A stretch of 64,000 nt of DNA from positions 2,413,795 through 2,477,794 of the forward strand of contig JAIWND010000001.1 in assembly GCA_025330725.1 (NCBI GenBank). Direction: 5' to 3'. Below are positions 32,401 through 44,392 of the stretch, in pieces. This stretch comes from Chlamydoabsidia padenii. Its lineage: Eukaryota; Mucoromycota; Mucoromycetes; Mucorales; Cunninghamellaceae. Positions within the stretch are counted from its first letter, which is position 1; each line of letters starts with the position of its first letter. The notes beneath the pieces were generated by a model, which was not told where the DNA came from, searched no databases, and worked only from the letters and a program-made list of their open reading frames with translations. Both the position numbers and the translations under genes were made by a program.

Positions 32401-35400
32401 TATTCTTTCGATTTTCAGGGGGTGCATGTATCCATTTTTCTTGAGCCAAAGTAGACAATTGATCCCATTCACCAAGAGCATGTAAACAGCGCATTCGACC
32501 AAGAGTAATTTCCATCGAGTTGGGATTATCCCTCTGTTGAGCTTCATAGGCATCCAATGCATCTTGATACCGGTGGAGTTTTTCATACCAGGACACTCTT
32601 CGTTCCAGCCTGAGAGAATCTTGTGCAAACGTCAAAATACCCATGGCAGCATCCGGTTGTTGAAGCAAGTTGTTGATTGACATGAGCATTTCCACCGCTT
32701 CGAATGACTGTTCCAAGTGGAATTCCGTTTCCTTGTAATGAAGAGCCTTGGCGTAAGCATGACATTTTTGAGCATAAACAGCCAGGGTTCGGATATCGAT
32801 AGGAAGCATCTTGTTGTCATGTTCCATGAATTCGGCCAAATGAAGAAGGATTTGAATGATTTCCGGTGGAATGTTGGGAGCCTTGAGTGCTACTTCCAGA
32901 GATCGGACCAGTTCATCTTGATATTGATCATAGAGCTCATTCCAGCAAGAGACAAATGCAGCATTGAATAGTTCACGAGCCAAAGGAGGGTAGTAGCCAG
33001 CTAAAAAGACACAAGCCCGCAGAGCATGAGAAGGTGATTGTTTCAATAGTTCCAAACTGAGTCGTCGAATCCATTCCATCCAATCTTCTTTTGTTGATCG
33101 TTGTGACGCTTCCCAAGCCTTTTTGAGATGTTGTTGATTGACAGGTTGTTTCTTTGAAGAGCTAAGATCAGCAGACGGAGTTTCATCACCTTTAACGTCC
33201 CGATCATCGAGTGCCTTGCCGAGTTCTTGAGGTAGGTTTTCGCCTTTAAGAAGTTTCCCAACCAGTAGTTCGTAATTGGTATGTGTAATCCGATACTTGG
33301 TCAAAACCTGTAGTCATGATAAGAAAAAGTTAATAATTGGTCCTTTTTTTTTCTCTCTCTCTATCTTCCTTACCTTGTTCACCACAGGTATGAATTTTGC
33401 ATAATCAGTACCGAGTTGGAAGACAAGAGCACAGAGGAGATCCATTGCCGAGTTTCTTGCTTCGATAGGGAGGACAGGTAAAACACGCGCGAGAGGGTGA
33501 ATGATTCGAGAGGCGTAATCAAACATGTTGACCTTTTTGCACAGTGAAGTGATCGTGACCATAGCTTGACGGCGCACAGTAACAGGAGCATCGGGTTTTT
33601 CAAAGAATTTGACAATGGCAGGTATAACAAGATGCATGTATTCTTCAATGTTGGCACCGAAAATGACAAAGGCATGGAGTACACGGATAGTTGGTTGTCG
33701 CCTATCGGAGAGGTCGCTATCAAAGATTTGCAGCATGTGTGGCAAAAGTCGAGGCAGATAAATCTTTAATTCACCGTCCAAGGCTTTGGCAATCGATTCA
33801 ATCAAAGAGATGATGGTGATTTGAATAGATGATTCCGGTGTCCAGTATTCGTCAATAAGATCAAAGATGTCCTTGAGGTAGTTTCGAATATGTTGCTTGA
33901 CGATACCTACCAATTCACTAAGCTTGTGAAAGTAGGACCCCAGCATGTTTGGAGTGCATGATTGCATCAAAGATAAAAAGCCAGGAATCACCAGTGGTAA
34001 GAATTGGACAACCTTGAGACCCAATGTCTTGAAGATGGACATGATTGCTTCAATGACAGGATAGTGATGTTGACTAAGGGAAGGATCGCGCAAAATCTTC
34101 ATCAGGGAATGCATGACCACTTGAGGATAATAATCTTCTGAGGACGGACCGATGCCCATCATGAGGAGAGTGACATCGTTGCTTGTAAGTTTAGGATCCA
34201 CCAGAGCTTCACTAAAACCATCAATAGCATTCATCTAAAAGGTAACGACAATTGACAAATAAATAAATAGAGTTAATAAGGTCGATCCAGCCATTATCCT
34301 TGTTCATTATTGACCATTACCTTGTGTCTGTAAGGATCAAGCGCACCTAGGATACCCATCAATTTGACAGTTTCACGCCGGATCGTCACATTTTGTTCGG
34401 TCTTGAGGATATTGATGAGAATGCTGAGAAGAGCAGGGTATTTTGCATAAGGTTCGATGACAAACCCAGTATTACTTGCCAGCTGACCCAGTGTTTTAAG
34501 AGCAGCATCACGTTTAGCACTTGAGCTTTGATCTTGTAAGGTTTCCATAATCAGAGGCATCAGTTCATCCAAGTGTGGTACCATATCTTCACCGCTTACA
34601 GCCGCCAATTCCCCGAGAGCACCCAAAACAGCCGAGACCACACCAGGAGAAGGATCGCGAGCCTTGGGCAGCAGCACCTTTAAAATAGGTTCAATGTATG
34701 GTTTTGTTAATCGCTGAGCAGCACCGACCAATAAAGACACCAAACGGGCCGATTCTTCCTTGTGCCGACTAACCACAGAGTATTCCAATTCGGTGAGTAA
34801 TTGAATCAGTGTTTTTCGTAAAGATGGCATCACATAGGCAGGATTGTAGGTTGTGAGTCGTCCAATGATGGTGATGGCAATTTCGCGGATGGAGAATACT
34901 TCGTCGTTGAGAGCAATAAATAAAGATCGCACATTGTCAGCTTGAGCAAGATGGCGGTCGAATCGTACATCCAAAGAGGAAAGCACCGTTTGTCGAATAC
35001 CCGCATCAGGATCAGCAATTCCCACCGTCAAGAGTTTTTCTAATACTTCACCCACCACTTTGATCGCATGAGCACTTGTTTGGTTACAGATCGGATCCCG
35101 CACAAAAAGTTGACAACATGTTACAGCGGCAGCTTTCCGGATTTCTGCCATATCATCGTCCAGGTAGTTCACAATACAATCGCGTACGAATTCATTAAGA
35201 ATGTGACTAGAGAAATCAAAAGAGCCGAGTGTTTTCAAAGCAAGGACAATGATACTATTATCTTTGGTATCACCAGTGGCACCTTCACGGAGTGGTCGTT
35301 CTGCTGCTTGTATGGCGAGATTTCTATTTGTTGGAGCACCAGGTTGTTTATAAGGTTGACCACTTAGCGTGACAGAGATGACATTGAGGAGACGATCTTC

Positions 35401-37325
35401 AAAGAGTAAAATAAATAGTAATAGTTAGTCAAGTGGCACCTTTTACCATTCCTTTATATATATCTTGACCCATCTACTTACCTTGGATAACGTGTGATAA
35501 TGGTTTGATTCGGTCGGTGATGTTACTAAGTGCAGATACCAACGATTCAGATAGGCCACAGTTAAACATCAGATCCAGTAAATCATGCATATATTTGGTG
35601 AGAGCTTGTCCAACTGCTGTCGCAAGCATACTGATACATATAAAAACAGGTGCTTCAACTTCTTTACGCTGGCGTCTATAAGATTAAATATAAATCATTA
35701 AATATGTCCAAATCATGACAAAACCTTCCTTGGTGCCTGGTTTTTGTTTTGTTTTGTTTTTTCTCATGTTTTGACTTACCCTTTCACCATCAAAGTTTCC
35801 TTGATAGACGCCAGAGTAGGATCCAAGTATGGCCCCATGTTGCTTTTGACTTGAATGGCAATTTTACCGATCGTGATGAATGCTATATATAATCCACACA
35901 CCCAGTTGTCAGTAATCCGTTGCCATCGTGTTCCTTGTACACATAATTTAATTTTTCATGTATCTACTTACCATCCCGTTTATCCCGATCCTTTTTCAAC
36001 AAGCTGAGTAGATGACTCATGGATTTCCGTAGGTAGAGTTCCGCAAAAGTACTTGGGTCATAACTTGCTAGAGTTGGTATAATGGCCACCACAGTTTTCC
36101 GGATCAACAGATCTCTAGAGTCCTTCAAGCGAAGAGTAATGTCACACACATCACGATACATATCCGTCATAAACTATCAAGAGAATAATGATGAGAATGA
36201 TAATAAAAATGTTTAGTAACAGTTAGCATCTATATATATATATATATATATGCCTGGTCATACTATTCAAATCACCTTACCATGCCTGCATGTAATAACA
36301 ATTCCCGCATAACCAATAAGCTTCCATGAATTGCATCTGCGCTGCCATTGCGTAGACCTCGATTGACTTCTTCCCAAATACGAGCATACCAAGTTCGACG
36401 TAGAGGAGTTTCACGTTGTTGGACGATTTCTAAACATTGGCTGAGACAGTCGGCAGCATTTTCTCGAATGATAGGTCTAGAGTCCCGTAAGGCAAGCCAC
36501 ACCAGTTCCAGAATACGAGGCACATAGGCATAGATCAGTGTGGGTGCATTGATGGCCAGTTCACGCAAAACCAAGACGGCGGCCAAGCGACTACGATCAC
36601 CCTGAAGCCATTCCAAGGCATGTTCGACTTGTGTATCAACAAAATCAGCAGTAAATGTCGATGAGCTGATGGCAAGTCGGCCTAAAGCCCGAGCAGCTGG
36701 TATCATTACTTGAGGATCGTTATAAGGTAGCATGAGACTGAGGTAACTATTGTAGCGACTTGAATTTCCTTCGGGTTCTAGGTCTATCAGTCGGTCTTGA
36801 TAACATTAAAAATGAAGTTGTCCGTTAGTTTCGGTGATAAGGAGATGGTAATTACTTTTCTTTATCTTTTTATTTTTTATTTTATATTACCTATAGCTAT
36901 AATGGCACCAAGTTTTTCGTTAATGTCGCTTCCATGGGCTAGTTCAAAGATGCGTTTGTTGACATCATTTGTGAAGCGGATAAGATTTTCGTCAGAGAGT
37001 TCGCGAGATGCAGTAGCAGCCTATATGTATATAAAAACATAAACAATTATAAGTATGTGTTTGTCAAGTCTTTTGTCTGAAACGTTCAGACTGTTTTCTG
37101 GGACCCCTCTTTTTCTACCGTCTTTAGTACTATACCGTTTCACGTAATTCGTCAGCTGCTTTTATTCTTCGTTCTTCATATCTATAATGATAAAGATTAA
37201 TTAGTACATAAAGACAAAGCCCGTGTGAGTATTTAATAGTAATCGTTTGTCACTTACTTGGATTTTAAATCGTTAAAAATCCTTGTCAGGTTTTCCTGGC
37301 TATTTAGCATAGCCACGTGTGCCAT
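29061..37325 (-). CDS. TOR: TOR kinase (target of rapamycin, PIKK family)
   Basis: Complete TOR gene in 15 exons: 37258-37325, 37136-37181, 36891-37020, 36281-36783, 35972-36173, 35780-35882, 35482-35675, 34321-35396, 33374-34234, 31043-33307, 30186-30971, 29586-30105, 29409-29525, 29140-29320 and 29061-29076. They sum to 7,068 nt, 2,355 aa, typical for the family. HEAT repeats fill the N-terminal half and the FAT domain lies in the 2.3-kb exon. The FRB region reads [19 protein letters not shown] (Ser at about 1843). Kinase motifs are [15 protein letters not shown] (about 1997), [10 protein letters not shown] (about 2145) and HIDFGDCFE (about 2164). The final exon of 16 nt completes the FATC end GWCAFW. 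It is the central nutrient-responsive growth kinase. All junctions are GT-AG. Confidence 0.97.
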
Positions 37326-37816
37326 GATGATGTAGGTTGTCTATTGCTGAGGTAGATGTGATAAAATGGAACGAATAGAATAAAGGGTGATAAGAAGAAG
37401 AAGTGTGCGGTGTGGATAAAAAAGTGAAAGGAAGAAGAAAAAATAACAGCACTCTAATTTTTTTCCTGCGCACTTCATTGCGGAGAATAAAATGAGCAAG
37501 CCAATGACGTCCCTGACTTTGAGAAGCTCTATCTCTTGATCAAGCTAAACACCAATAACCATGGACGATATGAATAGTAATTTTAAAGAATAGTAACAAA
37601 TGCCGTATCGGTCATGAATGGAAGTAAACAATCATGTCATGAATGTGCCATGTGTTGTCGCCACTTTCTTTACTGGTGGTGAGTTTATACGACTCGATTC
37701 GATTGGCATTGTGCAACAAGAGATAACAAGCAATGGAAGATCACCGGCATCATACATCCTGTTTTCTCCTCATTGACTAGGTGATGGTCAAGATGACCGG
37801 GAATAAAACCAAGATG

Positions 37817-37829
37817 TCGGGATTTGAAT
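37817..37829 (-). promoter_or_regulatory. TTCAAATCCCGA element upstream of the Crz1-like gene
   Basis: Sequence TCGGGATTTGAAT on the plus strand, about 95 bp before the start at 37925. It is one of many similar elements in this window; a promoter role is inferred only from position. Confidence 0.4.
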
Positions 37830-37924
37830 CACGTGTAACAACAAGCTAAAATTTAAAAATACTCTGAATCTATAGTAAACTTTTTTTTTCTCTTTCTTTT
37901 TGTTCTCACTTTTTATAATCCAAC

Positions 37925-38441
37925 ATGGATCAAAGCCATTACCATCAACAGTATACAACAACAAATTGGTCGGAATGGAATACATCTCAACACCAGACAC
38001 TCGATAATGACACTACTTTCATACCGTCACTAGCATCACCACCCATGGAGACGACCTCTTATCAACAGCAATATAGCACGGAGTTTGAACAAACCACAGC
38101 ACAGCCTCAACATCAGTATCAGCAACACTCCTCATCAATGTCTTTAGATAATCCTCTAGCTTATAATGAACTCTCTGAAGCTGTATCGAAATTGGAAATC
38201 CATCATCCTTCACCTGGAACAACATCAAGAAGACATTTACGACTCAGTATGGATATTCAGCCTTTTATTTCTATTACTGAACCAACTCCTGTGCAATCTT
38301 CACAACGACACTTTCTTGTGGATAATTCCATTCCAATACCCCCTCTTCCACAGCGCCAACACCGTAGAACCATGTCTGCATCTCCTGAATTAACCATGGT
38401 AGATGAATTCATTGCACAACATATGGCTCAGTTGGAACAGC

Positions 38442-38481
<40 letters not shown>

Positions 38482-39262
38482 CGAGTCAGTCGATAGCAAC
38501 TCCTCATCAATACCCAGTCATTTACACCAAAACAACACTGGTCTTGATGACCTGTCTTTTGTCAAGCAAGAACTGGATAATGGTATGCTCTCTTTGGATC
38601 ACTCATCCGGTGGACCTGATTGGCTCAGTTGGACACCTAATCGTGGAAATTCGCCAGTGTCAAGTGAATTTGAATTTGAAGTCATGGCCCAACCTACAAC
38701 TACATCCATTGGACCTTACACCACTGATTCCATCTCATGTAACAATCAAATAGATGGCAGTAGATTGAACACGGGCATCACCACACGACCACGACGAGTC
38801 TCGGAGCCACCTCGGGTCAGCAATCCTCTCGAACTGTTTGACCCTCTGGACTTTAATTTTGGTCTCTCTTCTCTCACAAGCAACATGGATCTCAGCACAA
38901 ACACGACATCTAGGATGGCGGTACCACAACCCATCCGACGTAGCCATAGTGATCGTCGGAATAGTCGCGGATCTACCACCTTTCCTTGTCAACACCCAGG
39001 ATGCCAAAAGACGTTTACGAGACATTACAACTTGACATCACATATGCGGACTCACACGGCCGAACGACCTTATGCCTGCACTACTTGCCAACGCCGATTT
39101 GCACGACAACATGATAGGAATCGACATGAAAAACTACATTGGGGGATTAAACCATTCTCGTGCAGTAACTGTCAAAAATCATTCGCTCGTATGGATGCTC
39201 TTAATCGTCATTTACGTGTGGAAAATGGGTGTGGTAGTGTGATCAACGGCATGGCCCAATAA
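37925..39262 (+). CDS. Crz1-like C2H2 zinc-finger transcription factor
   Basis: Unspliced, 445 aa. Three zinc fingers lie at the C-terminus: CQHPGCQKTF...HMRTH, CTTCQRRF...HEKLH, and a third of type C-2-C-12-H-5-C (CSNCQKSFARMDALNRH), which is the arrangement of calcineurin-regulated Crz1 factors. The N-terminal region is disordered and Gln-rich, with a 17-residue Gln run. At residues 113-118 is PFISIT, a perfect PxIxIT calcineurin-docking motif. Ser-rich repeats between the motif and the fingers could be the phospho-regulated region. Crz1 enters the nucleus after Ca2+/calcineurin dephosphorylation; that regulation is inferred from motif and finger type. Confidence 0.85.
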
Positions 39263-39419
39263 CTCAGCGTATGGATATCTATCATTAATTGATCACTATT
39301 TACTTTGGTCTGTATATCCTACAAGTAGCTGGGTTTTTTTTTAAATATATTGTCTATCATCTTTTCCCCCTATATGACCTATTCTTCCCCTTTGTATTTT
39401 ATCTATCTTTTAAAGCTAC

Positions 39420-39692
39420 TTAGTATTGTTTTACCTTGTATACTAGCTTATCTATCTTTTTATATTTGATTGAAATAAAGAATAAACATCTTTGTCTCTT
39501 TAGTCTACGTACTACAATTATCTTGTCTTCAACTATAAAAGGATAATAGGGCTTATCTTGTTGTGGTGTGCGAAAAGCGGGGATTAAATTTGGGGCATTT
39601 TGCATGAATGTCGGCGTATGAATCGGGGGAAGCCAAGGGGTATGTCTATTCGATCGCTCAACAGTGTATCGCCACCATTTCATATCATTCAC
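39420..39692 (-). CDS. Possible small protein of 90 aa
   Basis: An open frame with an unusual composition (MNDMKWWRYTVERSNRHT, then a Pro-rich, aromatic middle and a Lys-rich end). Two recurring elements (TTTCAAATCCCGA at 39728 and TTTTCATATCCCGC at 39752) lie 35-75 bp upstream of its ATG, where such elements lie for other genes here. It overlaps the 3' flank of the Crz1-like gene. No family recognised. Confidence 0.3.
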   Translation of the reverse strand: MNDMKWWRYTVERSNRHTPWLPPIHTPTFMQNAPNLIPAFRTPQQDKPYYPFIVEDKIIVVRRLKRQRCLFFISIKYKKIDKLVYKVKQY

Positions 39693-40045
39693 ATCGCATT
39701 ATTGCGGGGAGAAAGAGATAAAGGAGCTTTCAAATCCCGATCGTAATCCTGTTTTCATATCCCGCACTTGCACTTGATCTCCACGTTGTTGACCCTGAAC
39801 ATTGCCATGCCCAACATCTTTTAAACAAATAAAAACACCAATGCAAACAAAAAGGATCAGGTAAAAGATATGTTTGCTTTATTAAGAGTGATTATTGTGT
39901 ATGCATATTTAAAATAAAATAATAAAAACTGAATGCGCAAGGTAGGAATAAAAAAAAAAGGAGGAGAATAATACTATTTGAGAGGGGGAGATAACTATGG
40001 ATGTGTATAGGGGAAGAATGAAGATAGGAGGGGGGTATAGAAGGA

Positions 40046-41043
40046 TCATTGTATCGTGTACATGACTTGATTTTGAAGGACAGATTGTTGGAATCGTTTC
40101 AACTGATCATTTTCCTGCACCAATCGTTCAAGTTCGGCAAGAATACTGATTTGTGTTGATTTTAAATGTCGAAGATGTTGTACAGCTACATGTGTAAAAA
40201 AAAAAAAAAAGTGAGAGTTCAATGATAAGTACTAGAGCGAGAGATACCTACTTCGATGAAGCAAAGCCACTTTGCTCATTTTCTTGTTGAGACAGGTCGG
40301 CAATTCATTCCTTAGTTCTTCGAATCCACATTTGATTTGAGCCCTTCGTTTTTGTTCACTTTGGATATGAATCTGACGTCGGATTTCGGTTGTACTGTTA
40401 CCATTGTCGGGTGAAGCAGCAGGAGAGATGGTCGAGTCCAAATCGTATTCTGTTTCAGAGGACAGATGTGGAGTGGTCATATTGAATCCCATAAAAGATC
40501 TGTCTTCAGAGATGGTAGGGGTTGTTGTTAACACTGGAGAAGAGGTGACCGATTGTTGAATAGATCCCTGCCTTCGTTGTTTCTTCCTTTGAGGTTGAGC
40601 ATCTTGTTGTTGTTGTTGTTGTTGTTGAAACTGTGGTGGTGGTGCTTTGGTCATTGGTGAGTAAAAGTTTGAATAAAAAGCCGCGGTATCTTTGGACTTT
40701 ATCATATCATCTAGGAGTCGAGATGTACCGTTTGAGGATGATGAGGTGAATACCGGAGGATCCATGGGGCATACAGTAGCAGAGGGTGATGAACTGTTAG
40801 ATACTTTGTTGGTAGTGTATGATTCGGGGTTATTGGTCAAAGTAAAAGATGATTGCCCCGCGTAAAACGAGGTATCTGTCAAAAAAAAAAAAAAAAAAAA
40901 AGAATTGGTTATTTCATTCATAGTAAAATGGTCTAGTTCTTCTTTCCTTTACCTGGGTACAATGCCGAGTTGGTTTCCTCCATTTTGATAGTATCATATT
41001 GAGAATAGTAGTCCATGTCAGATTCTAATAGTAGTTTGTTCAT
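40046..41043 (-). CDS. bHLH-leucine zipper transcription factor, MLX/Mondo-like
   Basis: Exons 40953-41043, 40252-40875 and 40046-40185 sum to 855 nt, 284 aa. The C-terminal bHLH reads IHIQSEQKRRAQIKCGFEEL through loop CLNKKMSKVALLHRT to helix 2 VQHLRHLKSTQISIL, continuing into a heptad zipper (LAELERLVQENDQLKRFQ). The His-x4-Glu-x2-Arg arrangement and the GFEEL helix match E-box binders of the MLX/Mondo group. The N-terminal part is disordered with Ser/Pro and Gln runs. Exon 1 carries an acidic, Tyr-rich segment (LESDMDYYSQYD) that could be an activation region. DNA target and dimer partner are unknown. Confidence 0.85.
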
Positions 41044-41764
41044 GTCAACGGAGGGTTCAATGTAAAGACACAATCAAAATGTCCTTTATTGATTATGTTG
41101 GGTTTAGGGAGAAGGTGGATTTTAATATAAAGAATGACAAAAGAAGGAAAGTAAGCAACAACAAGTCGTTTATGTTGGTAATAAAAAAAGAGGAGAAATG
41201 GAAGAAGAAGAAGAAGAAGGAAAGAAATGGTTGTTTGAAAAAAAAAGAAAGATATAAATAACTTTCCCCAAGTGCAGTATCGGGTTTTGAAATACTCGAG
41301 ATGGAAAAAAAAGGGGCAAGTTTCGTTTTGCCCTGGTGAGAAGTACTCTCCACTTTCCTTTTTCTTTCCCTTAAAAGAATATCACTCCTCAACCTACAAG
41401 AAAGAAAAAAAAAAACAATGAGAAGAAGGGGAGGAAGATCCATTTATAAGGGGGGGAAACACTTGAACCTAAAAATAGGGTGTTTCGGATCAAAATGGCG
41501 TAGGTTGTCATTGACAATCTGTCTCTAAAATGGATCCCAACACAATAATAGCTCAATGGTATGATCAACAAAGCACACACAGAAACACATTATATATAAA
41601 AAAGACAATGGATAAAAGAATAAAAATTTTGTTTTTATTGAATGAATAATGACAAATGAGAGAGCAAAGAATAATCTACAAAAAAGTAAAAAGGTCTAAA
41701 AAGTAAAAGTAATATAATCCCAAAGAGGGAAGAGGAGTATTCTATAGTGATGATAATATAAAGA
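41044..41764. other. Spacer between the bHLH and PPR genes
   Basis: No supported gene; purine-rich upstream stretch of the bHLH gene (AAG repeats), a CGGGTTTTGAAAT element at 41281, and the 3' flank of the PPR gene. Confidence 0.4.
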
Positions 41765-43588
41765 CTATTTCCATAAAGATTTCATATGAGCAGCATTGGA
41801 ATTGTAACCATAAGTTTCCATTTCTTCCAGAGCAATATGGAACCGAGGATCCCGTTCATAAGCGAGTTTCTTTGCTAAGATATAATAACATTGTTGAGGA
41901 GGCACCATCCCCAGACTTTTCATTTCCTCCAAGTAAACAAATGCATCTTCATAGTTCGATTGTTTGCACACCAAGGTGATCATCTTGCTAAACGTATCCG
42001 CATTTGGGGTGATCTTGGCCTTTTTCAGTTCATCAATCACCACTTGACCCATTCCCTTCATATCAGTTTGAATACAAGCATCCAGCACAGCATTGAATGT
42101 GTCGACATCAGGTACCACCCCCAGATTACCTGCTTCCCGGAAGGTAGCCACGGTACGACCGATATCCTTAGCCAGACCACACGCAGCAATGACAATATTG
42201 AATGCCGTCACATCCACCGTCTTGCCTTCCTTTTTCATTTCTTCCAACAGATAATACGCTTTGTCCACCGTGTCAATGTTGCTGCTGATTTTTTGGCTGA
42301 CGGAAAAGGTGGATCGCATACAAGGGGGTACACCAGAGACACGCATAATGTCGAGTACATCAAATGCACTTTTCAAATCATCCTTAGCCACAAATGCTTC
42401 CATCAGTGGGACAAAATAATGTTCCTTGTAAGGGTAGCCATTGTTGCTGAGTTGGCGGATCACATCCGTGGCAAGTTTGCTGTCGGCTGATTGGGAGGCG
42501 ACACGAAGTACTTGTAAGCAGGTACCTTCGTCAGGTCGGAGTCCATGTGTATTCACCACCTTGTCCCAGCAGTATTGAGTTTCATCCACCTATAGATAAT
42601 TAATACAAATCAATGTTATGTATCCCCCCCCCCTTTTTTTTTTGGTCTTAATGACTTACTTCATCGTTCAAAGCACTGACACGCAAAACATCTAATAAGA
42701 GACGAGGTTCGGTTTGTAAAGGCAGATTAGCAGCTTCAGCTTCCTTCATCAAATTAAACGCCATGGTCGCATTATTGGAATCGAGACACCCACGAATAGC
42801 ATAACCATAAGCAAGCAAAGTAGGATACACCCCTTTTACCTTCATCAATGCCAAAGTATCGACAATACCTTGGTTATTCTGTGTCCGAGCCATTCCTTTT
42901 AACAAGTATTCGTAAGAGATAGCTGACAAGGGCACTTGGTTTTCTTCCATCAAATCCACCACTTGTTTTTGAAGTTGCACACTGTTCCTGTTAATAGATA
43001 ACGACTATAAAAATAAAAAAAAAGAAGAGAGAGAGAGAAAAAAAAAAAAAGTTATGAGCCTGTGCTATTATTTTCCCCCCTACCCTCTTCCACTGGTATT
43101 TATTACCTGCAATATAATATTGTAACTTTCAACAGTAGGTTTGAATCCTTCCTTGATCATATCATAAAGTGTCTTCATGGCTTCGTCTTGTTGTTGAGCA
43201 CGGGTATAGGCGAGCAAAAGAGTGTTATAGGTGACAGCATCGAATTTGAGGTTTTGTTGCTTAATTTCCTCGACAATGAGGTTGACTTGGTTGAGGAGTT
43301 TGGATTTGGGATATTTACGAACGACACTGGCCAATCGTAGGTTATAATTGTTGAGAGGTGCGGTAGGATGACTGACACTGATGAATTCTTTGCTATAGTT
43401 GGTCGCTGTTGTAGTGTAACGAGAGACTATGTCCAAAAAATAAAATAAAAAGAGGAGTGTATCAGTGCATGTAAGTTAAAAAGAAGAGGGGAGGTAGAGG
43501 TATTACCTAGTTTAACTTGTTGTGGACGGAATGCTGTTGATAAAGTGGCATGGCTAATTTGTGCCAATCGTGTCAAAGGGCGATACAT
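41765..43588 (-). CDS. Pentatricopeptide repeat protein, probably mitochondrial
   Basis: Exons 43507-43588, 43107-43426, 42660-43004 and 41765-42589 sum to 1,572 nt, 523 aa. The N-terminus (MYRPLTRLAQISHATLSTAFR) is an Arg/Ser-rich, acid-free stretch suited to a mitochondrial presequence. PPR units are visible as repeating blocks such as FDAVTYNTLLLAYTRAQQQDEA, KPTVESYNIILQ, VDVTAFNIVIAACGLAKD, VPDVDTFNAVLDACIQ and TPNADTFSKMITLVCKQ. PPR proteins bind organellar RNA for processing or translation; the specific target is unknown. A GCGGGGTTT element lies about 75 bp upstream of the start. Confidence 0.88.
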
Positions 43589-44392
43589 GGTTGAGGAAAT
43601 AGTGTAAGAAAGGAAGGGGGGCGAAAACAGCCACAAAGATTTTTTTTTTTTTTCAAAACAAAGCGGGGTTTCTATTCCAAGTAAATTAAAATGCCGCCTC
43701 GCATTTGAGGTTCAGGAGCTGACTTGTGCCTGATACGATACAACTCACTATTCAAAGTACAGTATAGGTATTGGAACCCGATCACATACTACATACTAGA
43801 ACTCACGCTCCTTTCATAAATTAAAATTTTTGATGAAAAATTGTATTTGACTCCTATAATGTAACAAGGTGAATAAAGTAAAAGGTACAAGTACAAATGG
43901 CTCGTACTAAACCATTATACGCACAGTATATACCAACGACAAATAAGCCATGATACTTGAACCCTTTTTTTTTTTTTTAATAGAGGGATCTGTGGCACCA
44001 GACAGCACCCGCACACCTTAAAAAGGTTAGAGAATGCCAAGAATGCTGGGGTCGATCTCATGGTAGTTGTATGACGATTATCATATCTTTTACTTTTAGA
44101 ATATCCAGAATGATATTTGTGTCAAATTAGTTTGTAGTCTATCTTGTATTCGTATCACATTCCTTCTCTATAGTATGTTTACTTTATTAAATAAAAAGTT
44201 GTTTGTATGATACATTGTGGTTGGTTTTTTTTTTATTGATAATAATAAAGTGTGATAACAGTGTGTGTAAAAGAGGAGGGAGGATGGGGGTATCTTTCAA
44301 GTCGATCTTGACGGATGAGCCTATTATAAATATAAAAGAACTTAATACAGTTCCTCTTCCTCCTCTACTAATTCTTCCTATTTACCTTGAGA
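43589..44392. other. Spacer between the PPR and PPZ genes
   Basis: No supported gene in about 800 bases. It holds the upstream region of the PPR gene and the 3' flank of the phosphatase gene. Confidence 0.4.

Noticed and set aside
41891..42490. 199-codon plus-strand ORF opposite the PPR gene
   Set aside because: Antisense shadow; no domain, while the other strand has PPR repeats.
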